A stretch of 64,000 nucleotides of DNA from Alphaproteobacteria bacterium (GTDB lineage Bacteria; Pseudomonadota; Alphaproteobacteria; Rhodobacterales; Rhodobacteraceae): positions 124,001 through 188,000 of the forward strand of contig JAUHZO010000008.1 in NCBI GenBank assembly GCA_030425925.1, read 5' to 3'. Under the pieces are notes generated by a model. The model ran no database searches, had not been told where the DNA came from, and saw nothing but the letters and a program-made list of their open reading frames with translations. This document shows positions 28,746 to 37,769 of the stretch, piece by piece (within the stretch, counting starts at the first letter, position 1; each line of letters starts with the position of its first letter). Position numbers and translations under genes: made by a program.

Positions 28746-29473
28746 ACCCAAGGCGTCTCACCGTCCCGCGCGATCAGGCGCGTCGTCGACGCGCCCACCA
28801 GCACCATGGTGCGCATGTCGGCCATCTCGGGCGTGGCCTGCGCCAGCGGCACGACGCGCAACGCCTCTTCGGGCGTGCTGACCGCGCGGGCAAAAAGGAT
28901 CAGCCGCTCCGGCTCGCAGACCGCGCGCAGCACCTCCAGTACGCGGGCGAACCCTTCGGGTCGCGACCGGGAGCGCGGGTTGTAGAAGGCCATGGCGAAA
29001 TCCGCCTCTGCCGCAAGGCGCAGGCGCTTTTCGATCAGCGCCCAGGGCTTGAGATTGTCCGACAGGTTGATCGCGCAGAAATCATGGCCCAGCGGCGCGC
29101 CCGCCCGCGCCGCCGCCGCCAGCATCGCGGTGATGCCCGGCAGCACCCGGATGTCGAGCGCGCGCCAGGCGTCGGGACCGGCCTCCACCGCCTCGAACAC
29201 CGCCGCGGCCATGGCAAAGACGCCCGGATCACCGGAGGACACCACCACCACGCGCCGCCCCTCGGCCGCCATCTGAAGCGCATGGCGCGACCGGTCCAGT
29301 TCCACCCGGTTGTCGCTGGGATGCAGCCGCAGCCCGGGGCGTTCCGCCACCCGCGCCACGTAGGGAATGTAGCCCACCACATCGGTCGCCTGCGCCAGCG
29401 CCTGCGTCACCTCGGGCGTGACCAGCGCGTCGTCTCCGGGGCCAAGCCCGGCGATGGCCAGCCAGCCGTTCAT
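28718..29473 (-). CDS. cobJ: Precorrin-3B C17-methyltransferase CobJ
   Basis: A 251-residue methylase beginning MNGWLAIAGLGPGDDALVTPE, with VVVVSSGDPGVFAMAAAVFE and the CobJ-type motifs HDFCAINLSDNLKPW and FYNPRSRSRP. It contracts the ring at precorrin-3B. The ATG overlaps the cobI stop by four bases. Its last 28 bases overlap cobK tail to tail. Confidence 0.95.
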   Translation of the reverse strand: MNGWLAIAGLGPGDDALVTPEVTQALAQATDVVGYIPYVARVAERPGLRLHPSDNRVELDRSRHALQMAAEGRRVVVVSSGDPGVFAMAAAVFEAVEAGPDAWRALDIRVLPGITAMLAAAARAGAPLGHDFCAINLSDNLKPWALIEKRLRLAAEADFAMAFYNPRSRSRPEGFARVLEVLRAVCEPERLILFARAVSTPEEALRVVPLAQATPEMADMRTMVLVGASTTRLIARDGETPWVYTPRSVGA

Positions 29474-30195
29474 GGCCGCCGCCCCTGTCCATGCACGATG
29501 ACGATCGAGAAATAGGGCACCGTCTCGGCCGTGACTTCGGCCAGCCGGGTGACCTTTTGCCCCGGCATGGCGGCGTATTCCACCAGCCAGGCCGCCTCGA
29601 ACCGCCCGGCGCTTTGCAGCGCCCGGCACAGCCGGCCGAAATTGCGCCCGATCTTCATCACCACCAGCGCATCGCTGTCGGCCATGCGCCGCGCCAGTTC
29701 GGCCTCGGGCAGGGTCGCCATCAGCACCGTCAGCACGTCGTCGCCCCATGTGATCGGCGCGCCCGTCGCCGTCCAGGCCGCCGACATGCCGGTGATGCCG
29801 GGCACGACCTCGACCGGGACCAGATCGCGCAGCCGCATGTAAAGATGCATGAACGAGCCGTAAAAGAACGGATCCCCCTCGCACAGCACCACCACGTCCT
29901 CGCCCGCCTGCGCCAGCGAGCGCAGATGGTCGGTGCAATCCTCGTAAAACGCCGCCAGAAGCGCGTTGTAACGCGGGTCGCTCAGCGGGATTTCCGTGGT
30001 CACGGGGTATTCCATCGCGAATTCTGTCGCGCCATCGGGGATCAGGCCCTCGACGATCTGCCGCGCCTGCCCCTTGCGCCCGGTCTTGCGAAAGAACGCC
30101 ACGTGGCGCGCGGCGCGCAGCAGCCTGTCGGCCCGCACGCTCATCAGATCCGCCGCCCCGGGGCCAAGGCCGAGGCCATAGACCGTGCCGCTCAT
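29470..30195 (-). CDS. cobI: Precorrin-2 C20-methyltransferase CobI
   Basis: A 241-residue methylase with YGLGLGPGAADLMSVRADR, VVVLCEGDPFFYGSFMHLY and VVPGITGMSAAWTATGAPI, the standard CobI/CbiL set. It adds the C20 methyl group to precorrin-2. It overlaps cobH by four bases at its start and cobJ by four at its end. Confidence 0.95.
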   Translation of the reverse strand: MSGTVYGLGLGPGAADLMSVRADRLLRAARHVAFFRKTGRKGQARQIVEGLIPDGATEFAMEYPVTTEIPLSDPRYNALLAAFYEDCTDHLRSLAQAGEDVVVLCEGDPFFYGSFMHLYMRLRDLVPVEVVPGITGMSAAWTATGAPITWGDDVLTVLMATLPEAELARRMADSDALVVMKIGRNFGRLCRALQSAGRFEAAWLVEYAAMPGQKVTRLAEVTAETVPYFSIVIVHGQGRRP

Positions 30196-30821
30196 TCCGC
30201 GCGGCTCGCGATGGCGTTGATGGCGGCGACGGTGATGGCGGACCCGCCCAGCCGGCCTTGCACGATGCAGCACGGCACCGGCTGGTCGGCCCAGAGCGCG
30301 TCTTTCGATTCCACCGCGCCGACAAAGCCCACCGGGCAGCCGATGATGGCGGCGGGGCGCGGGCAGTCGGGGTCTTCGAGCATGTTCAGCAGGTGAAACA
30401 GCGCCGTGGGCGCGTTGCCGATGGCCACCAGCGCGCCCGCAAGATGCGGCCGCCACAGCTCCAGCGCGGCGGCAGAGCGGGTGTTGGACATCCGCGCCGC
30501 CAGGTCGCGCACGCCGTCGGCGTGCAGCGTGCAGAGCACCGGGTTGTCGGCGGGCAGGCGCGGGCGTGTCACGCCTTCGGACACCATGCGCGCGTCGCAC
30601 AGGATCGGCGCGCCCGCCTCCAGCGCGGCGCGGGCGGCGCTGACAAACCCGGGCGAGAACCGCACATGCCGCTCCAGCCCCACCATGCCGGCGGCGTGGA
30701 TCATGCGCACGGCGACCTGTTCCTCGTCCGGCGCAAAGCGCGCCAGGTCCGCCTCGGCCCGGATCGTGGCAAAGGACTGGCGATAGATCGCGGCACCGTC
30801 GGTTTCGTATGTGTAGGGCAT
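30192..30821 (-). CDS. cobH: Precorrin-8X methylmutase CobH
   Basis: A 209-residue protein with the catalytic histidine at residue 42 (RMIHAAGMVGL). Other family stretches are PILCDARMVSEGV and IIGCPVGFVGAVESKDAL. It moves the C11 methyl to C12 to give hydrogenobyrinate. The start shares one base with the cobG stop (TGATG). Confidence 0.95.
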   Translation of the reverse strand: MPYTYETDGAAIYRQSFATIRAEADLARFAPDEEQVAVRMIHAAGMVGLERHVRFSPGFVSAARAALEAGAPILCDARMVSEGVTRPRLPADNPVLCTLHADGVRDLAARMSNTRSAAALELWRPHLAGALVAIGNAPTALFHLLNMLEDPDCPRPAAIIGCPVGFVGAVESKDALWADQPVPCCIVQGRLGGSAITVAAINAIASRAE

Positions 30822-31972
30822 CAGGTCTCCGGAAAGAGCGCGTCGAGATCGGCATGTGTCAGGCCGCGGCGACAGGGCTCATCCCATGGCGCGCCCTGCT
30901 TGACAAGGTCGAAGCCGCCGTCGCGGGCGACAAGGGTCATCGGTGCGGCGCGCGGATGGGCGCACCCCTTGGCGCAGCCGGAAAGGTGCAGCGGGCCGGT
31001 GTCGTTCAGGCGCGGGGCGAGGTGCAGGGCCAGCGCGCGGATGTCGGCCCCGGCCTGCGGGCAGTCGGGCGCGCCGGTGCAGGCGATGACGTTCAGGCGC
31101 GGATCGTCGGGGGCCGCGATCAGGCCAGAGACCGGCTCGGGCAGGTCTGCAACGCCCGGCAGATAGACCATGCGATAAGGTGTGATCCGCAGCGCGCCGC
31201 GCGCGGCCCCGGCCAGGGCGCGCAAGGCACCGGGCGTCAACTGGCCGAACGCGGCGGCGATATAGAGCCCGCCGCTGTCGGCCCCGGGCCGGGGGGACGG
31301 CAAAGCCGGGTCGGGCGCGACGGTGCCGCGCGCTGTGTCCGGCAAGGGCACGGTAAGCCGCTTCATGCGTCCGCGCCCGTCCTGTCCCACGCCATGCGCG
31401 ATGAACCACAGGGCAAGGTCCAGTGCCGCGCGCACCGCCGCGTCCTCGTCGGCCATGGGGCACCCCAAATCGGCACCATCGGCGCGCAGGATCAGCCTGT
31501 CGCCCGCACTTTCGATGCGGATATCGCCGCTGATGCCGACCAGCTGCCGCCCCGTGCCTGCATCCACCGCGAAGCCGAACTTGCCCGGCAGCGCCGCGAA
31601 GGCCGGGTCTCGCAGCCCGTCGCACAGCGCCTGCGCCATGGCCGTCTGATCCCACGGGCCCTCCAGCCGGGGTGGCAGGATCACGTTGCGCCGCGCCTCC
31701 GATCCGTCGTCGGGGTCGAGCAGGTCCAGCGCCGCCAGCCCGTCGAGCAGCGGTGACAGCGTCGCCTCCTGCACGCCGCGCAGCTGCAGGTTGGCACGCG
31801 AGGTGATCTCGATCCGCCCATTGCCGCAGCGCTCTGCCAGGTGGGCGAGCCCGCGCGCCTGGTCGGGCGTCAGCGCGCCGAGCCAGGGTCGCACCCGCAC
31901 CACCAGCCCGTCGCCCGAGCGCATGGGCCGGTGCGCGCCGGGGCACCAGCCCTGAACCACGGGCGCGCTCAT
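30821..31972 (-). CDS. cobG: Precorrin-3B synthase CobG
   Basis: A 383-residue member of the nitrite/sulfite reductase fold. An N-terminal ferredoxin-like half has WCPGAHRPMRSGDGLVVRVRP. The four 4Fe-4S cysteines are near the C-terminus in CTGAPDCPQA and LSGCAKGCAHP. CobG uses O2 to make precorrin-3B, which identifies the aerobic pathway. Its ATG overlaps the cobN stop. Confidence 0.93.
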   Translation of the reverse strand: MSAPVVQGWCPGAHRPMRSGDGLVVRVRPWLGALTPDQARGLAHLAERCGNGRIEITSRANLQLRGVQEATLSPLLDGLAALDLLDPDDGSEARRNVILPPRLEGPWDQTAMAQALCDGLRDPAFAALPGKFGFAVDAGTGRQLVGISGDIRIESAGDRLILRADGADLGCPMADEDAAVRAALDLALWFIAHGVGQDGRGRMKRLTVPLPDTARGTVAPDPALPSPRPGADSGGLYIAAAFGQLTPGALRALAGAARGALRITPYRMVYLPGVADLPEPVSGLIAAPDDPRLNVIACTGAPDCPQAGADIRALALHLAPRLNDTGPLHLSGCAKGCAHPRAAPMTLVARDGGFDLVKQGAPWDEPCRRGLTHADLDALFPET

Positions 31973-34900
31973 CGCGACGCCTCCAACCCTGCAAGGATCG
32001 AATTGCGGCGCGACAGCCAAAGGCCCGCGTCATGCAGTTCCGCAAAACGCGCCTCCATCGCGCGCAGCGCTTCGGGATTGGCCTCGGCCAGGAAGGCGCG
32101 CGTGGTGTCGTCCCCCAGCGTGGCCTCCCAGTAGAGATCGAAGAGATGCGGTGGCACCGCCTGCGCAAGATGCGCAAAGGCGGCCATGTGTTCCAGCGTC
32201 GCCGCGATCTCGGCCGCGCCGCGGAAGCCGTGGCGGCGCATGCCCGCGATCCAGCCCGGCTGCACGGCACGGCCTTGCACCACGCGGGCGATCTCTTCGG
32301 TCAGGACGCGGGCGCGGGGGCGGTCGGGATCGGTGTTGTCGAGATGGTAGAGCCGCGCCTGCCCGCCCGCGACGGCCTGGGCTGCGGCGAAACCGGCCTC
32401 GTGCGCGGCATAATCCTGCGCCAGCAGCAGATCGGTCTCGGGCAGGTCCTGCAGGTGCACGAAACTGTCGGCCTGACGGACGCGCGCGGCGATGCCTGCG
32501 GCATCCTCGACCGCGCGCTCGCCGTCCAGCGCCCAGGCGCTGGCGCGCAGCCAGGCCTCTCCGGCGGCGCGGCGGCCCTCCTCGCCGTACTCCTGCAGCG
32601 CCTCGCCCATGCCCAGCCCGAACTGGCCCGGCGCGGGGCCATAGACCCGCGCCACCTCCGATTCGGCGTCTGCCCCTGCATATGGGTTCCAGTCCGCCGC
32701 CTCGTCCCGCGCCGCCAGCGCTCGCACCGCCTGCTGAAAGAGCGCCGAGAGCGTGGGAAACACGTCGCGGAACAGCCCCGAGACGCGCAGGGTGACGTCG
32801 ATGCGGGGGCGGTCCAGTTCGGCGATGGGCAGGATCTCCACCCCGCTGACGCGTTCGGAGCCCGCATCCCAGATCGGACGCGCGCCCAGCAGGTGCAGCG
32901 CCATGGCGAACTCTTCCCCGGCGGTGCGCATTGTCGCAGAGCCCCAGAGATCCACTACCAGCCCGCGCGGCCAGTCGCCTTCGTCCTGCAGGTGGCGGCG
33001 CACCAGTTCGCCGGCAAGCCGGACGCCCTGCGCATGGGCCGCGCGCGTGGGCACCGCCCGCGGATCGGTGGTAAAGAGGTTGCGCCCGGTCGGCAGCACG
33101 TCGCTGCGCCCGCGATAAGGCGAGCCGGAGGGGCCCGGTTCGATCCGGCGGCCATCCAGAGCCGCCAGAAGCGCCAGCCTTTCGGCCTCGGGCGCGAACC
33201 CCTCCAGCGGCGCACCCCGATTTTTCGTCGAAAAATCGCGGCCCCAGATGTGCAGGCCGTCGCCGAACTGGCTTTCCTTGACGTCGCAGACAAAGCGGTC
33301 GATCCGCGTCACCGCCTCCGCCGGGCAGGAGGCGCGGTCGAGGCCCAGATCGTCCTCGACCCCCAGCGCCTGCGCCTCGTCGCGGATGTCGGCGATCAGC
33401 CGGTCGCGGCGGCGGGGGTCCAGCCCGTCGGCATTGGAGAACTCGTCCAGAAGCGCCTCCAGCCGGGTCAGCCGGTCGGGCGTGGCGGCGGGCTTCAGCG
33501 GCGGCGGCACATGGCCCAGCGTCACCGCGCCGATGCGCCGCTTGGCCTGCGCGGCCTCGCCAGGATCGTTGACGATGAACGGGTAGATCACCGGCATCGC
33601 GCCCGCCAGCGCTTCGGGCCAGCAGGCCGGCGAGAGCGCGACGGACTTGCCGGGCAGCCATTCCAGCGTGCCATGGGCCCCGACATGGACGAGCGCATGG
33701 GCCTGCTGACGCAGCCAGAGGTAGAACGCCACATAGGCGTGGCGCGGCGTGCGGGAGAGGTCGTGATACTCGTCCGACCGGCTCCGGACCTGCCCGCGCT
33801 CCGGCTGCAGCGCGATCAGCGCGGTGCCACGGCGGACGGCCTTGAGGCGCACCGCGCCGTCGGCGATGTCGGGATCGTCCTCGGGCGGGCCCCAGGCAGC
33901 GGCGAGGTCGGCTTGCAGCGGGGCGGGCAGCATGGCCAGCGCGGCCTTGTAGGCGTCAAGCGGCCAGTGGAGCGTCTCATGGCTCAGCGCCCCGGCCAGA
34001 TCGCCGGCGGGCGTCACGGCATAACCTGCCCCCGCAAGATCGTCGAGGATCACGGCGGCAGAGGCCAGCGGGTCGAGCCCCACCGCGTGGGCCATGTTCC
34101 AGCCCTGTCCCGGATAGGTCGAGAGCACCAGCGCCACGCGGCGGTCCTGCGGCGCGGTTGCCTGCAGGCGGTGCCAGGCGGCGACGCGGCACGCGGCGGC
34201 GTCGATCAGCGCCGCATCCGGCGCATGGGCGAAACGGCTGTATTCCAGCAGCGGATCGCGCGCCTGCGGCTCCTTGAACGACACGGCACCCGCGAAGAGC
34301 CGCCCGTCCACCTCGGGCAGCACCACGTGCATGGCGAGGTCGGCCGGCGAGAGACCGCGCTCGGCCTCGTCCCACGCCTTGCGCCGCGCGGTGGACAGCG
34401 CCACCTGAAAGACCGGCACGCCGCCCGCATCCAGCGGCGAGCCGCCTTCGCCGTTGCGGCCGGAAAAGGCGGTGGCGTTCACGATGGCGGCAGGCGCGTG
34501 AAAGGCCACCTGGCGTGCCAGCCAGCCGGCTGCCATGGGGGCCTTGAGCGAGGGCACGAACAACCCAAGCGTGTCAAAGCCCTGTTTGTCAAGTGCGGCG
34601 CACAGCGCCGTGATCGGGGCCAGATCGGCAGAGACAAGGTAAGAGCGGTAGAAGACCACCAGAACCAGCGGCCGCGCGCTTTCTTCGGGGCGCAGGGCAA
34701 GCACCGGGCAGACGACGCCCTGGCCCGGCTGCCAGGCGCCCACCTGCGGCAGCGCCTTTGTACCGCGCACCGGTCCGGCATAAAGCCCCGCCGCCAGCGC
34801 CATCTGGGCCAAGGCGGCCTGCGCCGCGACCTCGCCGCCCGTGTCGCACAGATGCGCCAGCCGCCGCAGGGTCGAGACCGGCAGGGTCGAGACGGCATCC

Positions 34901-35280
34901 AGCCGCGGATCGGGCCGCCCGTCACCGGGCAGCACCGCCAGGGCGATGCCACGGGCCCGCGCCAGCGCCTCGATCTGCTGCACGCCGTAGGGCCAGTAAG
35001 GCAGCCCGCCGATCAGCCGGATCAGGATGCCTTTCGCCCCCGCCAGCGTCTGGTCCAGGTAGGTATCCACCGAAAGCGGGTGTTTCAGCGCGGCAATGTT
35101 GGCCAGACGCAGGGTGGGCAGTTTGCCTGCCTCCCCCCCGCCCCGCCGCCAGCCCGCGGCAAAGGCGCCCAGATCGCTGTCGGAAAAGGACAGCACCACC
35201 AGCTCCGCCGGGCTCTGGCCCAGATCGGTCGGGGTGTCGGTCTCGTCCAACCCGTGGCTTTCGCGGAAGATGACGTGCAT
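31969..35280 (-). CDS. cobN: Cobaltochelatase large subunit CobN
   Basis: A 1103-residue subunit of the ATP-dependent aerobic cobalt chelatase, related to magnesium chelatase BchH. VHVGAHGTLEWLPGKSVALS is the family hallmark (about residues 525-545). Later stretches include FVCDVKESQFGDGLHIWG and LVVDLWGSATMRTAGEEFA. It inserts cobalt into hydrogenobyrinate a,c-diamide with CobS and CobT, which are not in the window. It follows cobW after a palindromic repeat. Confidence 0.95.
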   Translation of the reverse strand: MHVIFRESHGLDETDTPTDLGQSPAELVVLSFSDSDLGAFAAGWRRGGGEAGKLPTLRLANIAALKHPLSVDTYLDQTLAGAKGILIRLIGGLPYWPYGVQQIEALARARGIALAVLPGDGRPDPRLDAVSTLPVSTLRRLAHLCDTGGEVAAQAALAQMALAAGLYAGPVRGTKALPQVGAWQPGQGVVCPVLALRPEESARPLVLVVFYRSYLVSADLAPITALCAALDKQGFDTLGLFVPSLKAPMAAGWLARQVAFHAPAAIVNATAFSGRNGEGGSPLDAGGVPVFQVALSTARRKAWDEAERGLSPADLAMHVVLPEVDGRLFAGAVSFKEPQARDPLLEYSRFAHAPDAALIDAAACRVAAWHRLQATAPQDRRVALVLSTYPGQGWNMAHAVGLDPLASAAVILDDLAGAGYAVTPAGDLAGALSHETLHWPLDAYKAALAMLPAPLQADLAAAWGPPEDDPDIADGAVRLKAVRRGTALIALQPERGQVRSRSDEYHDLSRTPRHAYVAFYLWLRQQAHALVHVGAHGTLEWLPGKSVALSPACWPEALAGAMPVIYPFIVNDPGEAAQAKRRIGAVTLGHVPPPLKPAATPDRLTRLEALLDEFSNADGLDPRRRDRLIADIRDEAQALGVEDDLGLDRASCPAEAVTRIDRFVCDVKESQFGDGLHIWGRDFSTKNRGAPLEGFAPEAERLALLAALDGRRIEPGPSGSPYRGRSDVLPTGRNLFTTDPRAVPTRAAHAQGVRLAGELVRRHLQDEGDWPRGLVVDLWGSATMRTAGEEFAMALHLLGARPIWDAGSERVSGVEILPIAELDRPRIDVTLRVSGLFRDVFPTLSALFQQAVRALAARDEAADWNPYAGADAESEVARVYGPAPGQFGLGMGEALQEYGEEGRRAAGEAWLRASAWALDGERAVEDAAGIAARVRQADSFVHLQDLPETDLLLAQDYAAHEAGFAAAQAVAGGQARLYHLDNTDPDRPRARVLTEEIARVVQGRAVQPGWIAGMRRHGFRGAAEIAATLEHMAAFAHLAQAVPPHLFDLYWEATLGDDTTRAFLAEANPEALRAMEARFAELHDAGLWLSRRNSILAGLEASR

Positions 35281-35293
35281 GGCTGTTCCCGGG

Positions 35294-35319
35294 GCGGCGG
35301 GGGGAGACCCCCGCCCTAC
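35294..35319. repeat. Single palindromic repeat unit between cobW and cobN
   Basis: One hairpin unit runs from GCGGCGGGGGG through AGA to CCCCCGCCCTAC, the same arm sequence as the pair at 2004-2064. It fills most of the 42-base gap between the two genes. Confidence 0.8.
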
Positions 35320-35322
35320 GCC

Positions 35323-36378
35323 TTATTCCGCCGCCGCGCTGACGAGGCCCAGCCCCGCCTCGATGGCGGTGCGGTCGATATCGTCATGCTCGGCGATCAC
35401 CACCAGCCGGCCCTGCCGCGGCTCGCCCGGTTGCCAGGGGCGGTCGTACTGGTGGCGCACCCGCGCGCCCACCGCCTGCACCAGAAGGCGCATCGGCTTG
35501 CCGGCCACGGCGGCATAGCCCTTGACCCGCAGGATGTTCCGCGTGTTGGCCAATGCCTCGATCCGGGCGACCAGTTCGGCCGGGTCGGCCAGTTCCGGGA
35601 TCGCCACGACGATGGAGTCGAAATCCTCGTGGTCATGCTCCGGCACGCCGTCGTGATGCGACGGACGGGCGTCGAGGTCGTCCTCGGCCGCCGCCTCCAG
35701 CCCCAGGATCACGCGCGGATCGACCCGGCCTTCGGCAACCTCCACCACCGGCAGCGGGCGCGGCGCTTCGGCGGCGATCACCGCGCGGGCCTTTGCGACG
35801 CCCTCGGGCCCGGCCAGGTCGGGCTTGGTCAGCAGCACGATGTCGGCACAGGCGATCTGATCCTCGAACACCTCCGACAGCGGCGTTTCATGGTCGAGGC
35901 TCTCATCGGCGGCGCGCTGTGCGTCCACCGCCGCCACGTCGGGCGCAAAACGCCCTGCTGCCACCGCCTCGGCATCGGCCAGGGCGATCACGCCGTCTAC
36001 GGTGATGCGCGAGCGGATGTCCGGCCAGTCGAAGGCCTTGAGCAGCGGCTTGGGCAGCGCGAGGCCCGAGGTTTCGATCAGGATGTGATCGGGCCGCGGC
36101 TCCAGCGCCATCAGCGCCTCGATCGTGGGGATGAAATCGTCCGCGACGGTGCAGCAGATGCAGCCATTGGCCAGTTCCACGATGTTTTCCGCCGGGCAAT
36201 CGGGGATCGCGCAGCCCTTGAGGATCTCGCCATCCACGCCTACATCGCCGAATTCGTTCACCACCACCGCCAGCCGCTTGCCGCCCGGGTTCTGCATCAG
36301 CTGGCTGATCAGCGTCGTCTTGCCGGAGCCCAGAAAGCCGGTGATCACGGTGACGGGAAGTTTGGACAGGTTGGTCAT
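35323..36378 (-). CDS. cobW: Cobalamin biosynthesis G3E GTPase CobW
   Basis: A 351-residue G3E GTPase of the COG0523/CobW family. Walker A is ITGFLGSGKTTLISQL near residue 13, the metal-binding CxCC motif is ELANGCICCTVADDF, and a histidine-rich linker (PSHHDGVPEHDHED) follows around residue 240. CobW is thought to deliver cobalt to the chelatase. Here it directly precedes cobN. The start overlaps the DUF1636 stop by four bases. Confidence 0.94.
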   Translation of the reverse strand: MTNLSKLPVTVITGFLGSGKTTLISQLMQNPGGKRLAVVVNEFGDVGVDGEILKGCAIPDCPAENIVELANGCICCTVADDFIPTIEALMALEPRPDHILIETSGLALPKPLLKAFDWPDIRSRITVDGVIALADAEAVAAGRFAPDVAAVDAQRAADESLDHETPLSEVFEDQIACADIVLLTKPDLAGPEGVAKARAVIAAEAPRPLPVVEVAEGRVDPRVILGLEAAAEDDLDARPSHHDGVPEHDHEDFDSIVVAIPELADPAELVARIEALANTRNILRVKGYAAVAGKPMRLLVQAVGARVRHQYDRPWQPGEPRQGRLVVIAEHDDIDRTAIEAGLGLVSAAAE

Positions 36379-36767
36379 TCAGGCTCTCCGATGGTCAGCG
36401 GCGGGATGCGCGCGATGCAGTTGCGTTTGAAGTGCTCGGGGCGGGACCGCCACGGGATCAGCCCGTCGGTCGTGTCACGATACAGCGCCGCGCCCTCGAT
36501 CAGCAGGTCCGGATGCGACGCCTCGAGGAGGTTTCCGTACACGTAGGTCCAGCGCGCCGCGCCCCCGCGCAACGCGGCCGAGCACCCCGAGTCGCAGTTC
36601 TGCAGGCATTCCACCGGCGTCAGCCGCACACCCTCGGGCATCTGGCGCGCGGCCAGCGCCTCGAAGAGCGCCTGTCCCGGGCGGATGCCGTCCTCGGGCA
36701 CCTCCTGACCGCGGCGGCATTTCACGCAGACCAGCAGTTCGGCCGGTTCTGGGGTCTCGTTGCTCAT
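36375..36767 (-). CDS. DUF1636 family metal-binding protein (copy 2)
   Basis: A 130-residue thioredoxin-fold ferredoxin-like protein with CVKC near the N-terminus and CLQNCDSGC in the middle, the cysteine pattern of DUF1636. It is the first gene after the second B12 riboswitch and overlaps cobW by four bases. Compared with the copy at 22380 it has an extra cysteine and a longer C-terminus (PEHFKRNCIARIPP). It may handle cobalt or an FeS cofactor for CobW/CobG; unproven. Confidence 0.82.
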   Translation of the reverse strand: MSNETPEPAELLVCVKCRRGQEVPEDGIRPGQALFEALAARQMPEGVRLTPVECLQNCDSGCSAALRGGAARWTYVYGNLLEASHPDLLIEGAALYRDTTDGLIPWRSRPEHFKRNCIARIPPLTIGEPE

Positions 36768-36849
36768 GGCGTCCCTGCATTGCGGGACAAGGGTTGGATG
36801 GCGGGCGGTTTCCCCCCGACACCGGCACACCCCGTCCGGTTCACGTCGT

Positions 36850-37036
36850 CTTGCGCTGGCAGGTCTCCCGGCTTGCAGAGCGCCTTTCGGCACGGCCCGC
36901 CGCCTTCCCGCGTGATGCAGTGGCGTTGGCGGACCTCTCCGGTCACGGTCGCGGGGGCGGCTGCGCTTGACCCGGAGCCCGGGCTGGCGCATTCCCTTTT
37001 CACCTGCTCGCGCAGGCACCAGCGTCCCTGTGGGAT
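36850..37036 (-). promoter_or_regulatory. Cobalamin (B12) riboswitch upstream of DUF1636-cobW-cobN
   Basis: On the minus strand the conserved pieces appear in order: GAAAAGGGAATGCGCC, CCCCCGCGACCGTGA, GCCACTGC, GGGAAGG and the B12 box AAGCCGGGAGACCTGCCAG (36856-36874). It explains the 310-base gap between cobO and the DUF1636 gene. It should shut off the leftward synthesis operon when B12 is present. Outer ends are approximate. Confidence 0.95.
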
Positions 37037-37077
37037 GCGCCCCAAATCATACCCTTGTCAAGCGCCCGGAGTGTCCC

Positions 37078-37686
37078 ATGGACGAGATCACCACCCGCCA
37101 CAACGAAAAGATGAAAAAGATCAAGGCCGCGCGCGATGAGATGATGAAGACCAAGACCGAGGAAAAGGGCCTGATCATGGTCCATACCGGCCCCGGCAAG
37201 GGCAAGTCCTCCTCCGGCTTCGGCATGATCCTGCGCTGCATCGCCCATGGCATGCCCTGCGCGGTGGTGCAGTTCATCAAGGGCAACTGGTCGACCGGCG
37301 AAAAGGAGATCCTGCGCGGGCGGTTTTCGGAGGAATGCCGGTTCTTCGTCTCGGGCGAAGGCTTTACCTGGGAAACACAGGATCGCGAGCGCGACGTGGC
37401 CGCCGCGCAGAACGGCTGGAAGATCGCGCAGGAGCAGATCCTCGACCCTCAGATCCAGTTCGTGCTTCTGGACGAGATCAACATCGCCCTGCGCTACGAC
37501 TACCTGGACATCGACGAGGTGGTGGACTTCCTGCTGACCCAAAAGCCCCACATGACCCATGTCTGCCTGACGGGCCGCAACGCCAAACCGGAACTGATCG
37601 AAGCGGCGGACCTTGTGACAGAGATGACGCTGGTCAAACATCCATTCCGCGACGGGGTGAAGGCGCAGAAGGGGGTGGAGTTTTGA
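37078..37686 (+). CDS. cobO: Cob(I)yrinic acid a,c-diamide adenosyltransferase CobO
   Basis: A 202-residue P-loop ATP:corrinoid adenosyltransferase of the CobA/BtuR family. The P-loop is HTGPGKGKSSSGFGM (about residues 36-50) and the Walker-B-like strand is FVLLDEINIALRYDYLD. An N-terminal basic helix is present. It is divergent from the riboswitch-controlled DUF1636 operon. The start at the MDEITTRHNEK methionine gives normal length. Confidence 0.95.
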   Translation: MDEITTRHNEKMKKIKAARDEMMKTKTEEKGLIMVHTGPGKGKSSSGFGMILRCIAHGMPCAVVQFIKGNWSTGEKEILRGRFSEECRFFVSGEGFTWETQDRERDVAAAQNGWKIAQEQILDPQIQFVLLDEINIALRYDYLDIDEVVDFLLTQKPHMTHVCLTGRNAKPELIEAADLVTEMTLVKHPFRDGVKAQKGVEF

Positions 37687-37734
37687 CGGCAAGGGGCGGA
37701 CAGATCGCGAAACAGAGGGGTCTTCTGCGCGCCT

Positions 37735-37763
37735 TTGACAGCCGCAAGCGGCAGGCGTACCCT
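37735..37763 (+). promoter_or_regulatory. Promoter of the toxin-antitoxin pair
   Basis: TTGACA (37735-37740) is followed after 17 bases by TACCCT (37758-37763). The expected transcript start falls at or near the first antitoxin ATG (37770), so translation may be leaderless or use the ATG at 37800. No Shine-Dalgarno is visible before either. Confidence 0.5.
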
Positions 37764-37769
37764 TGTGGC

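Noticed and set aside
32032-36546. 1504-codon open frame on the plus strand opposite cobN and cobW
   Set aside because: It is the shadow of two well-supported minus-strand genes in GC-rich DNA, is rich in Arg/His/Gln/Pro, and shows no domain.
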